Origin: Apostichopus japonicus
Lineage: Eukaryota > Echinodermata > Holothuroidea > Aspidochirotida > Stichopodidae
Length of the DNA: 64,000 bases
NCBI RefSeq assembly: GCF_037975245.1
Contig: NC_092576.1
Location: 1,686,501-1,750,500, forward strand
Direction of reading: 5' to 3'
Under the pieces are notes generated by a model. The model was not told where the DNA came from, did not search any database, and saw only the letters and a list, made by a program, of their open reading frames with translations. Both the position numbers and the translations under genes were made by a program. This document shows, in pieces, positions 35,978 through 48,207 of the stretch. Positions within the stretch are counted from its first letter, which is position 1; each line of letters opens with the position of its first letter.

Positions 35978-37322
35978 GTAAGTACAAGTTAGTATATCAT
36001 ACTTCAACGCTATCATTAAAAACAGAATATTCAAACATGGTAGACGAAATATGGTATCCATATACATGTACAAATTTGATAACAAAATTGATTTGTTCCT
36101 TCAATTATTATTTTGCTAGCTGAAAACAAATAATCCTATGGGATCTGGAGGGACCATAGTTATAGGTTGTATAGTGTGTGCGGAAGTGCTAGGAATCAGT
36201 AGTACATCCCTGCAAGATTTTCGATTTGCACCGAAATGTGCATGCATATACTTCTGCACTATTATCAGGTGTTATTCCCATGACAGAGTAATATGTTCCA
36301 CTCGAAAATACAAAAAGAAACACGTTTTAATGATAAAAACTGTTGCTCGCTATCAGGCTTCAAACTAGACATATATCTACTCCGGAAGTCCATATAGCCT
36401 TATGTAGAGAAACTATAAGTAGAGTGACTAGCCGGCGTATGTGTTCACTCGCTCCATATATATACTGACATATACTGTAAACGACAGTATATAGGCCTGG
36501 TCAAACTTATGTTCACGTCACGTCTTGCATTGTTCGCCATGTAGCTGTACTAACTTTGTATAAACCACATATACCTGCATATACCGTAATGCTTAGCCTT
36601 TGCGTCATCTACACGCGATAACCATATCCAAACCTAGGCCGAGTCTAGCCTATATCATGATCTTGTTGATAGGCTAATACTCGTCTTCCTAAACAATTGA
36701 GCAATTCGCGAATATTGATTGTACGTAGCCCATACAGCGAACTTTTACTCATGAAAATCGGAAGGTTTGTAAAATAATTGCACACATTTTACCAAACATA
36801 AGTGTACTGAACTTTTTATTTTGCTCAACTGCTTACAGAGTGTATAGGTAAAATATTTGTAACGATTTATATACAAAACTTACTACATAGTATGCTAGGT
36901 ATATAGAGGTCATAATAAGTTGAAGAATTTTTCTTTCTTCTTAAAAGGCTATTTTTTCTCGTGATTTCCCTTCTGCCATGCTACATCATATAGCTATCAT
37001 ACACAAGGTTTCTAGATTAATTGTCAAGTTGTGGGTAAATGTCGCAATCTTCTGCTTACTGTATCCAACAATTATTTTGAACTGTGTATTACTTTGTCAC
37101 CTTATTTAGTGACCTTTCGTCATTTCTTGCTTCTCAACAATAGAGAGAACTGCTTTTCTCACCTTTATTTAAAAAACGCCTTAATGTTTGCAATCTAAAG
37201 GTATAATCAACTCTGTCTTATCAAGCCTGACAGTTTCTGTTTATTGCCTAACGTTACACTTCACGCATCACTGTGCAACAATTATATACCAGGTTAGGCT
37301 ATACAAGGGAAGGTGTCTTTAT

Positions 37323-37582
37323 TCATTGTTCATTGTTATGGGTCGTATAGTGTAAGCGTATAATCTGGTATTGTGAGTTTAAGATTTTTATCCAAGGTTT
37401 TCAACACACCCTTAACTGTTGCTGACATAACCTTGTAACCTTGTGTGTTGACATGATACTTTGTTGTATCGTTTTGCGAAATGTAAGCCCCATATACTTT
37501 AGACAGTGAGAGTCAACGTCAAACGTTCCCACCAAAGTCACCACCTAAGCTGTCGACAATGGCTTTACCACATGACTTGATC
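37323..37582 (-). pseudogene. Degenerate antisense fragment, unit 4
   Basis: Counterpart of the minus-strand fragment in unit 1. Small indels near 37330-37350 and 37420 break the otherwise conserved C-terminal reading frame. It is the most decayed of the five copies, which argues that the segment is not under coding constraint. Confidence 0.25.
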
Positions 37583-38747
37583 GCATATAAACTATTGTGA
37601 ACACATAGTTATTGTCGTAGCGAGTCCGCTTCCCGGTGGAAGAGGTACGTACACGGTGCCTACCTGCATGTAGGTATAAGGAACTGTAAGGTAAACATTA
37701 AATAATCTGACAGAGTATTTAATCTGCCATGAGAAATTATTCATTATTTGTTAAACCTGTTTCAATATATAAAGAAGGGAGAAACCACCAGACTGGGAAG
37801 AATTAGAAGACTATAACCAAACTGCAACATATTCAAGTTTGTAAGATGATTAATAACAAACATGCATGGCCATCAGGAGAATATTAAAAATTTCTTTTAA
37901 TTCCCACAAAATTACATCTAAATCCTCATGAAATCTAGAACAGTGTGCTGTTATGAGTGGGAGATCACAAGTCTAAATTGTAAATTCGAATAGTTGCGTG
38001 TGTCAACACGGTGTTTGAACCTAAAATCCAGATGAGGCATCCAAATACGTAACAGAGTGCATGTCTACTTGGAAAGCGAAGTCAGAAACATGATACTGCC
38101 CAACCCCGCTTTCAAGAGCCGGGACATTGGAAAAGTCGCATTTTCCGTATGCTATCCGGCGGGTCCCTTAAGTACGTGGTTCAATGTGTGATTTCTGTGG
38201 TAATCGACTCTCTCCTCCATTAATTACATTGGGGCGCCCAGTTTCTGTTAATTGGAAGAGTAATATATTCAGCAACGTTAAATACATCAACCTTCGTTCA
38301 GTTTCGTGTCGGACTGAGTGTTTGAAAATAAACCGTTCATAACATTTGTTTTCAGTGGAAATTATCCTCAAACCCTCGAAAGTCCATGTTGGTTCTCGTT
38401 TACTCACAACGCTCTTACTTGATCAAAGCGAATATGGTTGCTTCTGGAAAACGGTTTTAGATTGATTATTTTGTAAGCTTGCTAAAGCGGTGCCGATTGG
38501 TTCAGTATAGTTTTATCGGACTTGACTGTTCTTTCATACGAAAATCAAGTGACAGATCACCATGAAATAGCTAATGGATATGCAACAGTTGTTAACAAAG
38601 ATCACGTGACCAGGTTATTAGTTTTTCGTTTCGTGTTTGTTTAATTACAGAAGTATTGAAATGCTTTAAGATGTGTTACGATTGCTCTCCGTCAAACATA
38701 TGATTTATATCTTGTAAACTAAAAAGCAATATTCTGCGAAAAATCAG

Positions 38748-38977
38748 TTTTTCTTATGATTGTGCTGACTATGGCGACCTAATTACTACAATACGCACAC
38801 TCTACACACAAGGTACGTAACTGCGAAGTGTGCAAGTAGTGTTCAATAAATCAAACAGAGGCTGGTATTCTAACATACGACCGTACGGCGAGTTTGCCGA
38901 ACAAATGCGGATACCATCATGGGATTTAACAGTAGTTCCAATTACTGAAAATATAAAGAATGCCACTTCAACACATG
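38748..38977 (+). pseudogene. Broken internal exon, copy 4
   Basis: It has an in-frame TAA (38818-38820, within GGTACGTAA) and 230 bases instead of 228, so it is no longer phase-symmetric. The loss of one A after TTACTG shifts the phase at the otherwise good donor ATG|GTAAGT. GWYSNIRPYGEFAEQM is still present in one frame. As in copy 2, inclusion would disrupt the protein. Confidence 0.4.
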
Positions 38978-39639
38978 GTAAGTTACCTATTGTTCAAAAG
39001 ATTTGGTCTATAAAGATAGCAGTTGGTCAAGGCGATGAATTCCGCATCGTTTGAGTTATATATATTAGAAGGTACTTACGTATCCCAGCCTTCAGTACAA
39101 TACGTAGCTATATACCTATGTTAGGCTTATTAGTATTGTAGTAGTAGGATGGTGGTCAACATGTTGATGCGATTGTTGTCAATAAAGTTGAGCACGAAAT
39201 GAAAATAGTTAATAAATAGCCACGGGTGCTGGACTGTGTAAAGATGGTAACTGAGCTCAGCAATAGATATGTGCATAAACCATAGGGCCTGTTGAAAAAT
39301 GATCCTTATTCCCCCCCCCCCACCCCAAGCGAACGGAATGTTTTTATATGAAAGAGTTTATATCATAGAATCGTGGTATACGTATTGCGCAATGCTTAAC
39401 GTGACAAACAGCCAAAGCCTTTCTATGCTTCTTGCTCCCCTTGCTCAAAATATTGAAAACATTTACGTCAAATGATACAGCTGTAGGAATGTATATGTAC
39501 CAAATTGTTCAGTGGACCAAAGGTATAAAGCAAATATTTGGTATGTACGTACGACATCGATAAGAAATTGCTGGTTTTGTGTCCTGCTCTTCAACTATCG
39601 ATTCAAAACTAATGCACTGCTTCGACAGTAAAATCTTTC

Positions 39640-40020
39640 ACACCAGATAAACTAATATGTTACCACAAATATACTAATATGTAAAGACAGATCTACTAAT
39701 CTCTTGCGGCAGATTAACTAATCTGTTACGACAATACAATAGATGGTTCGACAGATTAACTAATCTGTTATGAAAGATGAACTAATCTGTTATGACAGAT
39801 TAAATAATCTGTTATGACAGATTAAATATTCTGTTACAACAGGTTTACCAATATGCTACGACAGAATGACTTAACTGATATGGCAGATTAATTAATCTGT
39901 TACGATATATGAAATTGATCTGTTCTCTCTGATTAACTAGTCTTTTAAAATCAAATTAAATTATCTGTTACTGTAATAATCTTCTACGTCAGATTCATAA
40001 ACTGTTATGAAAGCCAAATA
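39640..40020. repeat. Degenerate palindromic minisatellite, unit 4
   Basis: Same monomer family as in the other units; CAGATTAACTAATCTG occurs twice here in perfect palindromic form. The tract resembles unit 2 with one extra monomer. Confidence 0.7.
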
Positions 40021-40283
40021 GAACTTTTTGACATTTATATCGAAGGATTTGAAAAACAAGTTACAACATACTGATTTGTTCTCTATTTGTTTCTTTGACC
40101 AAAACTGAACCAACATTATATTCTAATGGGCCAAACATTGTCGATGGCACGAATGGGCTTTCGTAGCATTGTAACCCATATTAAGTTACATTTAAACACA
40201 CACCACCCCCTCCCCGCCGCACTTTTTGGCTATTCACATGTACACCTGGTAGTACAAAATGAGTATAATTGTTCTCTTTTCAG

Positions 40284-41343
40284 GATCGGTTCCTCTACCA
40301 CCTCACCAAGTGACATAGTCGAGGTGTCCGACGAACGTCGAACGTTTCTTGTCCAACTTTACGGTCCTTCAGGTACACCACTTCCAAACTTCTTCACCAA
40401 AGGACAACCAGGCGGTCTTACACTACGGGATTACTCGAATGGCGTCGTTGTATTTGTTCACCATAACAAAGCAGCTGGAACCACGATCAAATCTTGCATG
40501 AGGAGAATGCAGCGTAAAGGGATCATCGATGGACCAGAGCCGTTTCTAGTACATGCTCCTGGAAGAATGGAGCTTCACTTACGAACACGGGAGGGCAGAA
40601 AATACAATCAAATGAAATATTTCATAGGTGGCTATTCGTTTGGAATGTGTGATTATTTTACAGATAACCGAAAATGTTCATATTTTACATTCATGAGAGA
40701 TCCAATCGAACGAGTTATATCCTCATATTTCTATTGCCATCGTAACCGCGGGGACCAACTCTGTGGCCCTACGAGGGTGGATAAATTTACCTTGGAAGAA
40801 TGGGCGATATACCAGGGAAGTTATTTCTTTTATCAACTTCTTATCCAGCCTGTATTTTGTTTAAATGATTGGCCTTTAAAAAAGGTTAGCACCAGTGATC
40901 AGTATATTTTAAAAGAGTTTCAAACCAATGTGACAAATGTGACCAATGTAAGCCAATGCTGGTTCCGACAGAGACAATATTTTGCAAATGTTCTGACCTC
41001 TGCTGAACTTACAGTTTTGTTCGACTACATATCTGCTAACTTGGAAAACTGGTTTGCATTTATTGGGATGACTGAACATTTCAGTTCATCTTTGAAAATG
41101 CTTACACACATCTACAACATACCGTTTGAGGGTAAATGCGATCGGAAAACTCACGAAGGACGATACGAAACAGATTTAAGCCAGGTTTATGATCATTCTT
41201 CCAATAAATCAGAATTGAGAGATACGTTGATGAGAAACCCACAAGTTATGAAGGCCTTAGAATTCGATATGATGTTATACGATAAAGGGATGGAAATTTT
41301 TCAAAACGAGAAGATTTTTGCCCGAAGGGATTCGAGAAATTAA
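40284..41343 (+). CDS. Carbohydrate sulfotransferase-like terminal exon, copy 4
   Basis: 352 open residues after TTCTCTTTTCAG (ends 40283). The cofactor motifs VFVHHNKAAGTT and FTFMRDPIERVISS are intact. One codon is missing near the end (NEKIF versus NEEKVF). Like copy 2 it has KFTLEE, so the NFT sequon is absent. It has more private substitutions than copy 1 or 3: LRTREGRKYNQ, VSQCWF for VRQCWF, EGKCDRKTHEGRYETD, and YDHSSN for NDHSSN. These are mostly outside the PAPS-binding motifs, as expected for a diverging but still open gene. Confidence 0.8.
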
Positions 41344-42858
41344 AAGCGATTACTTGATAACAATTTAGTGGGAATTGAAATGATTCAAGAAATGTTGTAC
41401 ATTGACAGTCTTTCATTAAACTTAAGAGACATGAAAATCACATCTGAACTTAAGACCGTAAACATTTATAGAAGGTATATGTCCCGAGAATATAAAATAT
41501 AAACGAGTGTTGCAGAGTTCCTCAAAGTATTAATTCTTAATTCCGACAACTAGAGGTGTTAGTGAAAGTATTGAATTCAACTGTTGCTAATTCATTCTAA
41601 AAATATTAAAATACATTTAAATACACCCATTTCCGATAATTCCAATATTTTCATATACATCGAAGTATGACATTCTTACACAACTTATAAAATTCTTCTT
41701 GGAATTATGCACGTTGTTATACCTTAGGATGTTAAACTTCCAGTACATGGCTGTGTACATTATTGAAACTGAAGTTAAACATGTAAACAAGTACTCCGTC
41801 AACTTCAGGTAATACCGATACTGATTTCACTGATGCGACAATATAAATAGTTTTCAGCCTTCCAACTTTGAGGGGAACAGAAGCTTAATTCTATGGACAT
41901 GAGGGTTACATTTCTCAATGGCACACCAATTATACCATCAAATTTGTCTTTCACAATAGCACATGGCAGACAAAAAAAAAACATGGCATAATATTGCTCA
42001 AAATTATTGGAAAACAAGCGAGCTGCAAAATTGTATGAAATTTGAACAAATAATTGTCATTCCATTTCTCTTCTTATGTTTGTCGAGATTTTTATTTAGT
42101 GTTGCCAGATAAACGAAATGCTAGATTCTCTTTGATTATATTAATGTTCATTTCAAGCCTGTAAGTTTATTTCAAGCTAGTGAACACTAAAGTAGGCAAA
42201 GAGGAAATAATATTGATATTACAAAGTTGAAAATAAATACTGAATTCTGTCCTGTTATATTTTTGTAGTCTCAACTTAGCTGATCTAGTAGTTTCGTGTC
42301 ACCATATAGTCCCGTTAATAGCAAGTGTCACAACATGTAAGGTTATATTGACGTGGAAAGACTTGACAGCTGGGGAAGGGGGCAAATTCTCAATTCATTT
42401 GACACATTTATGTCTGGGCATCAACTTTTAAAGAATAGTCAGAGGTGTATTTAGGATTTTATGAAGGAATATGTGTAAACATTGAGTCGTTTAGCATGAT
42501 TGTTATGAAGGGAGGGTTAATTAAGGTGATAAGGTCTCCCCAACCCTGGGGATGATGTCAGATGATGAATTGTGAGGCATAGTTAGATTATAAATTAGAT
42601 ACACAATGGAGTCTGAACGCAGAGTTGTGATAAGGAATATTTTGAACAACATTACAGCCTCGATCCACGTGTGATTACGCTTCAGCAAAATTTCCACTTT
42701 TAATAGAAATTTTGAAGATTGATGTCAACAGTCCGTCGAATTTCGTGACACCCACCAAAATAGCTGTTAATTTTTATGTTCTGTGGTACATTATGTAAAT
42801 GAACATTATTTTTGCTATCTTTTACTAGCTTTACTATTGGACTTGATCTCCTCCCCAT

Positions 42859-43108
42859 CCTTTTAACAATGACATTTTATAACTTTTTCCATACTTTAAC
42901 TTTCCTATACCTTTAACCGCCTTTTTACCATGTCTATTTGTATCTCCTGTTCTTTTAGGTGTTTTTTAGTATTTTTATTCGTTGTTTGTTTTTTGCAGTT
43001 TTTGTAGTTTTGCATTTTTCTGTTTCACCTTTTACTGTAAAGCGCTTAGTGGCCTTTGTGATGTTAGGCGCTATATAAATGCTTTATATTATTATTATTA
43101 TTATTATT
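42859..43108 (+). mobile_element. Short 3' fragment of a second LINE, unit 4 only
   Basis: About 250 bp interrupts CTCCTCCCCAT|TTAACTC, which is continuous in the other units. The insert ends with a stem-loop (AGCGCT 43041-43046, GGCGCT 43067-43072), then ATATAAATG and an (ATT)n tail: the 3' end of another CR1/L2-like LINE, severely 5'-truncated. An open frame through it (42982-43170) is T-rich low-complexity sequence and not coding. A target duplication is hard to define because the flank is itself TTA-rich. Confidence 0.75.
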
Positions 43109-43360
43109 TAACTCTTTCCTTCCCCTCCCCCTCCCCATCCCCCCGATTCAACCAGTTCCATGCATCATGAATACAAGCTTGACAAGGACGAATCTTGACT
43201 TAATGACAAACGACTTATGTGGGTAGCATCTGGCCGTTTTGGTCCTTTAAATAACCCCAGTGACATGGGCGCAGATCAGTCTTGGATAATGGTGGGGACG
43301 CGTGTCTGTTCTCTGACATTATCCGAGCGGAGCGCGACCATGGGTTCGCGCGTAACGTAC

Positions 43361-45454
43361 ACGAAATTTGTTGGCAAATATATCAAATAACACTTCCCAG
43401 ACCCAATGAAAGTCTTGCTAATCAGTTTGGTGATATCTTAATAAACAAGGTAGCAGCTATTCGCGAGGAATATGATACTTTTAATGCCACGTTCAGTATG
43501 GACATAATGGCAAACGATAGTATTTTTGATGGTTGTCCTCTTGAATCTTTCTCTCCTGCCACCGAAGAAGAGGTACGGAAGCTAATTACAAGCTCCCCAT
43601 TAAAGACCTGCAGCTTGGATCCTATACCTACCTGGCTATTGAAACAATGTGTCGATGCACTCCTGCCAATTATAACCACCATCATAAACCAATCACTCAT
43701 TGAATCAAAGGTGCCGTCTTGATTTAAGCGTTCTATTGTTAAACCACTGCTCAAAAAGCCTGGTATGAATAAAGAAGTGTTTAAAAACTACCGACCTGTA
43801 TCAAATTTACCTTTTATATCCAAACTGGTAGAAAAAGTTGTTGCAATAGGCCTTCAACATCACTGAAATGCCAATGCTTTGCATGATAATCTCCAATCTG
43901 CATATCGCCAGTACCATTCAACTGAGTCAGCTTTACTAAGAGTACAAAACGATATTGCTGCAGCTCTTGACAAGAGGTCCCAAAACAATGATGGTCATTT
44001 TGGACCAATCGGCAGCCTTTGATCTTAGTGATCATGATATCTTATTTAATCGTTTCCAACATACTTTTGATATTGCGTCAAACTCATTAAAATGGTTTAA
44101 GTCCTATTTTAGGGACAGAGTGCAATGTATACAAATTGATAATGTTATATCTGATGAGAAATAGCTAAGGTTTGGGGTACCACATGGATCTGTACTTGGT
44201 CCTTTGATATATTGTATGTTTACCCGTGCAGTTGGAGAAATAATTCAGCGCCATAACATCAACCATCACTGTTATGCTGATGATACGCAATTGTATTTGA
44301 ATTTTGGTGCCCTTGAGTCCTGGAATGATGTATCATTAAAGCTCCAAGCATGCCTTTCAGATATAGACAGGTGGATGCGGGTTAATTGTTTGAAACTTAA
44401 TCAGGACAAAACTGAGTTCATTGTATATTTTCAGGGTCATGCTATTCAAGACTTGTATATAAATATGGGACCTAACACCATATGTTCAGTTCCTAAAGTA
44501 AAGAATTTAGGTATATATCTTGATCACAATCTTACCATGGATAATCAAGTTGACTCTATCTGTAAGTCCTGTTATTGGCAGATCCGAAATATTGGCAAAT
44601 AGAAGGTATATCTCAGATGATGCGTGTAAGACTTTAATCCATGCCCTTGTGACATCAAAACTGAATTACTGCAATGCCCTGCTATATGGCCTGCCTCACA
44701 AGCTGACCGATCGCCTTCAGCGAGTTCAGAATCACGCTACCCGGCTTGTAAGTCGCACTCGTAGACACCGGCATATTACACCTGTATTACGTGATTTACA
44801 TTGGTTGCCGATTCATTGCAGGTTCAATTATAAGATTCTGTTATATACATATAAGTCACTTAATGGTTTAGCCCCTACCTACCTCTCTGAATTAATACAT
44901 AAATACAAGCCTACTCGATCTCTACGCTCAGAATCCAAGTCCTTACTTACCAAACCTGTCATTAAAACTTCTACATACGGAAACAGGCGTTTCGATTACT
45001 CATCTGCGACATTATGGAACAGGTTATCGGAGGAAGCTAAGTGTGCCAAAAATATAGATGAACTTAAAATAACTAGTCAAAACCTTTCTATTTACATCTG
45101 CATTCCATTAACCGTGCTTTCTATACTATTTATATTGTCACATATTATTACAACGCATTTTACATTTTGCATTTATAGCGCTTTTCAAATTTAAATTTTA
45201 CACCTATTTATATATTTTAAATTTTAAGAATTTGTTTGTATAATTTTCGATTTCCCATTTGCAGTTTTTTTATACAATTTATTGTCAGGTGGTATATAAC
45301 TAATTTTCTACCCTTTTTATACCTTACATGATCGATTTATATATTTGTATATCATGTTTTTATTTTTGTATTTTACTGTAATTAAAGAGCAATTTCTGAT
45401 TGGATAAGGCGCTATAGAAATTTTGTAAAGTAAATAAATAAATAAATAAATAAA
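43361..45454 (+). mobile_element. 5'-truncated CR1/L2-type LINE, unit 4
   Basis: Carries the two shared stops and the TAG after SDEK, but keeps the A lost in units 1, 3 and 5, so CLKLNQDKTEFIV reads through. A deletion of about 9 bp then removes FSPK. There is a 16-bp loss near 43383, a base loss at NIGK (about 44598), and the final stop has changed so that one frame runs 44520-45194. The 5' arm of the 3' stem-loop is deleted (ACTGTAATTAAAGAG). The tail is the longest (ATAA)n of the set. Confidence 0.85.
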
Positions 45455-46449
45455 TGATGCTCACAAACCTCCTTAAATTCTAGATATCATGGCTTAGATA
45501 TTTAGTCTGGGGAAATACATGGGCGTCTGCAGAAAAAATTCAGGGGACAAATAAAACTAATTAGACTTTTGTATATACGATGGGTTTGGGGTCCTATCCA
45601 GTAAACAATTATAGACTGCCGCAAATGCGATGTCCGTCCAATATTTAAAAATTGTGGATAAATATCATAAAATGAGAACTGCTGCATGTCATTTTCACAA
45701 AATGCTGCATCAAACTGCGCCAAAGTTTAATACAGGGTAACTTGAAATACAGCGTTTGGTCAAGACAATTGGTGGGAACACACACATTATGTCCCCACCA
45801 CTGACAAAGTTGGTGGGGACGCGTCCCGCTGACCCCACCAGGATCTGTGCACATGCCCAGTGAGCCTTTGATTTAGAATTAATCTAACAAAGATTTTTTT
45901 GACAGACATCAAAAGTGCCTGGAAATTGCAATTCGAAGATTACGAACACGCAATGAGACGCCGTCTTTGTCAATGTGTTTCCTCGTAATCGGAAATAGTA
46001 CTGATACACAATGGTTTTATCACTACTACGAACAGTCCATAACCACCTACCCTGTTGATGTTTAGATGTGGTTGTTGCTTCATTTGTTTTGCGTGTGTTT
46101 GTGTGCTTTTCTATTCTGTGGGGATCGTTTTCAGCTCGTATTTCCGTTTTAGCTGTGATGTTTTGATTCTGATAGACTTGGGTCTCTTGATGTGAAGAAA
46201 CCATTGAAATTGTGGTGTGAACTTTACTGTCACAGGTTAATTCCGAAAAGGGAACTCAATTTGAGGTTCCCCGCTTAGGCTTGTACATATTAAGACCAGG
46301 TCGAGTGCCTCTCACCAGTGTGTGACGTAATGGGGTCACTTCTTTCTAAACAGTGCGTTACCGCAGGTCCTCATATCACAGTATACCCGCTTCGTCAAGT
46401 ACGAACTATATCATGTCCCTGAGTCCATAATATATCTGGAGATATATGT

Positions 46450-47813
46450 TAAGACCAAGGGCGGCGGAACCGGGGGGCACAGGGGGCACGTGCCCCCCAC
46501 TTTTCCTCAGGCCAAAAATGTGCCCTTTTTCTTCATAAAAATGGTACTCTTGATCAACTTATAAAGTCATCTATATTTCGGTAAGAGATCTAATCCTAAT
46601 TTAGAACTATCAGGGGCGTAGCCAGTATGTAGCACTGTAGGCCCGGGCCTACACTTTTTTTGGCCAAGTTATCTTTTTTTTTAAACACCCATAATTCAAA
46701 TTCATAAGTTAGCTGGACGAGTTTAAGAGTCTAGACAGGAAAAACGATTGAAATGAACGTAGGAAGAACATGGCTAAATTAGGTGACCTATGCTTCTGTC
46801 ATTTAGGCTGTCATTTCTATCGTGTGTCGTTTCATTCAACACTCTACCCGCCGAAAAAGACAAGGATCCGATCTTGTCAGTTTTTAACATCTAGTTAAGA
46901 ACCCGTTTATACAGATAAAATTTCAGTTGAGAACATTCCACAGTCAAATAAGCCTATCGTTGATTAACAGACTTCATATGTATAGAGCTGCAGCACTTTG
47001 TTGCCTGTTGTTGTCACGATCGGCGTTACAAGTTCCAAAGCAGCCTTTTTGATAAACATTTACTAGCTACAGTTGTATCAAAGACAATTACTGGCTATAG
47101 TTGTATCAAAGGCATTTCTGGCCTATCTTTGTATCTACAAGTATCAGAAGTTGAAAAGTAAGACTAGGCCTAGCTATTCTGTACATGTACCTTGCTAATA
47201 TTAAATACATTATGTAGTATTGAATTACGTACTATTTTAACTCGTTTGTTTTTTGGGGTTTATAAGTGATATTGAATGAGGTGTCTCAAGTTAGCAAGAG
47301 GCCAGGGAACCAGAATGAACACTAGGGAAGGGCCGTTTCCGGCCATCGGGGGGGGGGGGTTTGTAAAACCAAAAATTTTCTAGTACGCATGGTGGCGCTC
47401 CGCTCAGATAGTCGTGCCTATACAACTTTGCAAATCCTGGCTACGCCCTTGACTTTTAATGAATTTCTGTGGGTCAAACTCAAAGCTATTTCGAATGGAA
47501 AAATTGTTAAGCTCTTTAACAAGAAATAAACTCTAATTCGGCAGATTCCTGCTTTAACAATTAGCATGATTGCACCTCATTTTGTCTCAAAAGAAAACTT
47601 GTTCCTTGTTTCCCAATTTGCACATTGGATATTGCAGTGCTAGTATGTATTTTTTCATTGAGGGGGGGTTAAGGAATGATGTGTATACGCAAATAAGATA
47701 ATACATTAAGAGTTATATAGGGTACTAAATATCAGGCTTTCGATTTTCTGCAAAGTGCCCTTTAACGTCGGTTCCCCCAGATTAAAAGTGCTTCCGCCGC
47801 CCTTGGTTAAGAC
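46450..47813. mobile_element. hAT-like non-autonomous element upstream of gene copy 5
   Basis: The element spans 46458-47805 (1348 bp) with 14-bp inverted ends CAAGGGCGGCGGAA and an 8-bp direct repeat GTTAAGAC (46450-46457 and 47806-47813). The other units have GTTAAGAC once at this position, so the empty site is known. The left end carries runs of GGGGGCAC and GTGCCCCCC. No transposase frame is visible. It sits about 240 bp upstream of the start codon of copy 5, where it could separate the exon from its promoter. Confidence 0.9.
46611..47451. mobile_element. Second hAT-like element nested in the first
   Basis: Left end CAGGGGCGTAGCCAG and right end CTGGCTACGCCCTTG form 15-bp inverted repeats with one mismatch, enclosing 841 bp with CGGGGGGGGGGG and a GGCCCGGGCC palindrome near the left end. 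The family is close to the element at 11163. The bases outside (AGAACTAT and ACTTTTAA) do not form a clear 8-bp duplication, so the two ends may come from different copies or the site has decayed. Confidence 0.6.
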
Positions 47814-48012
47814 TGTTTACTATATCTTACTCGCTGACAGTTATACCACACTGCAGAATAAAGCTTCCACTCGCGCATGACAGTTATTTGGCTCTTAAGC
47901 AAACGTTATGGTTGACCGAATTCAAACTGCACGCGATGACGTTTTTGGTTCCCCCCCCCCCAAAAAAAAAAATAATGAAAAAGTGAAGGTAACAATAATG
48001 TCTCTGTTGCAG

Positions 48013-48207
48013 CTTTAACTCGGAACTAGTCTGTTAATGGTTTTACAAGATGATGGGTTACGGGAACTCTCGTTTCATATACTCGGTTTTGAGTGTTACT
48101 TCGTTCATGATATTGTGGTGTTTTTCAGGTCATCATTCTTGGATAAGTGTCGCGACCAAGCTGCAAAAATCAAACTGGCGGCAAATAGCTCCTCGGCAAG
48201 GAACAGA
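48013..48207 (+). CDS. Signal-anchor exon of sulfotransferase-like gene, copy 5
   Basis: ATGATG at 48050, donor GTAAGT at 48208, 158 coding bases, phase 2, open. It has the TSFMILWCF variant otherwise seen in copy 2, although the downstream core is odd-type, which suggests exchange between unit types near this exon. The C-run just upstream (near 47950) is longer than in the other copies. Confidence 0.6.

Larger units (their letters stand above)
34647..45517 (+). repeat. Tandem array unit 4 (even type)
   Basis: 10871 bp. Layout: foldback head 34899-34970; non-coding to 35782; signal-anchor exon 35783-35977; degenerate antisense fragment 37323-37582; broken internal exon 38748-38977; C-tract near 39311; minisatellite about 39640-40020; terminal exon 40284-41343; 3' flank 41344-43360 carrying a second LINE fragment at 42859-43108; LINE about 43361-45454. 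The core matches unit 2; the head matches unit 5 (CATGGGCGTCTGCAG start, GATATCATGGCTTAG before it). Confidence 0.9.

Noticed and set aside
42982-43170. T-rich 62-codon frame as a small membrane protein
   Set aside because: Consists of the 3' end and (ATT)n tail of a LINE fragment found only in unit 4.
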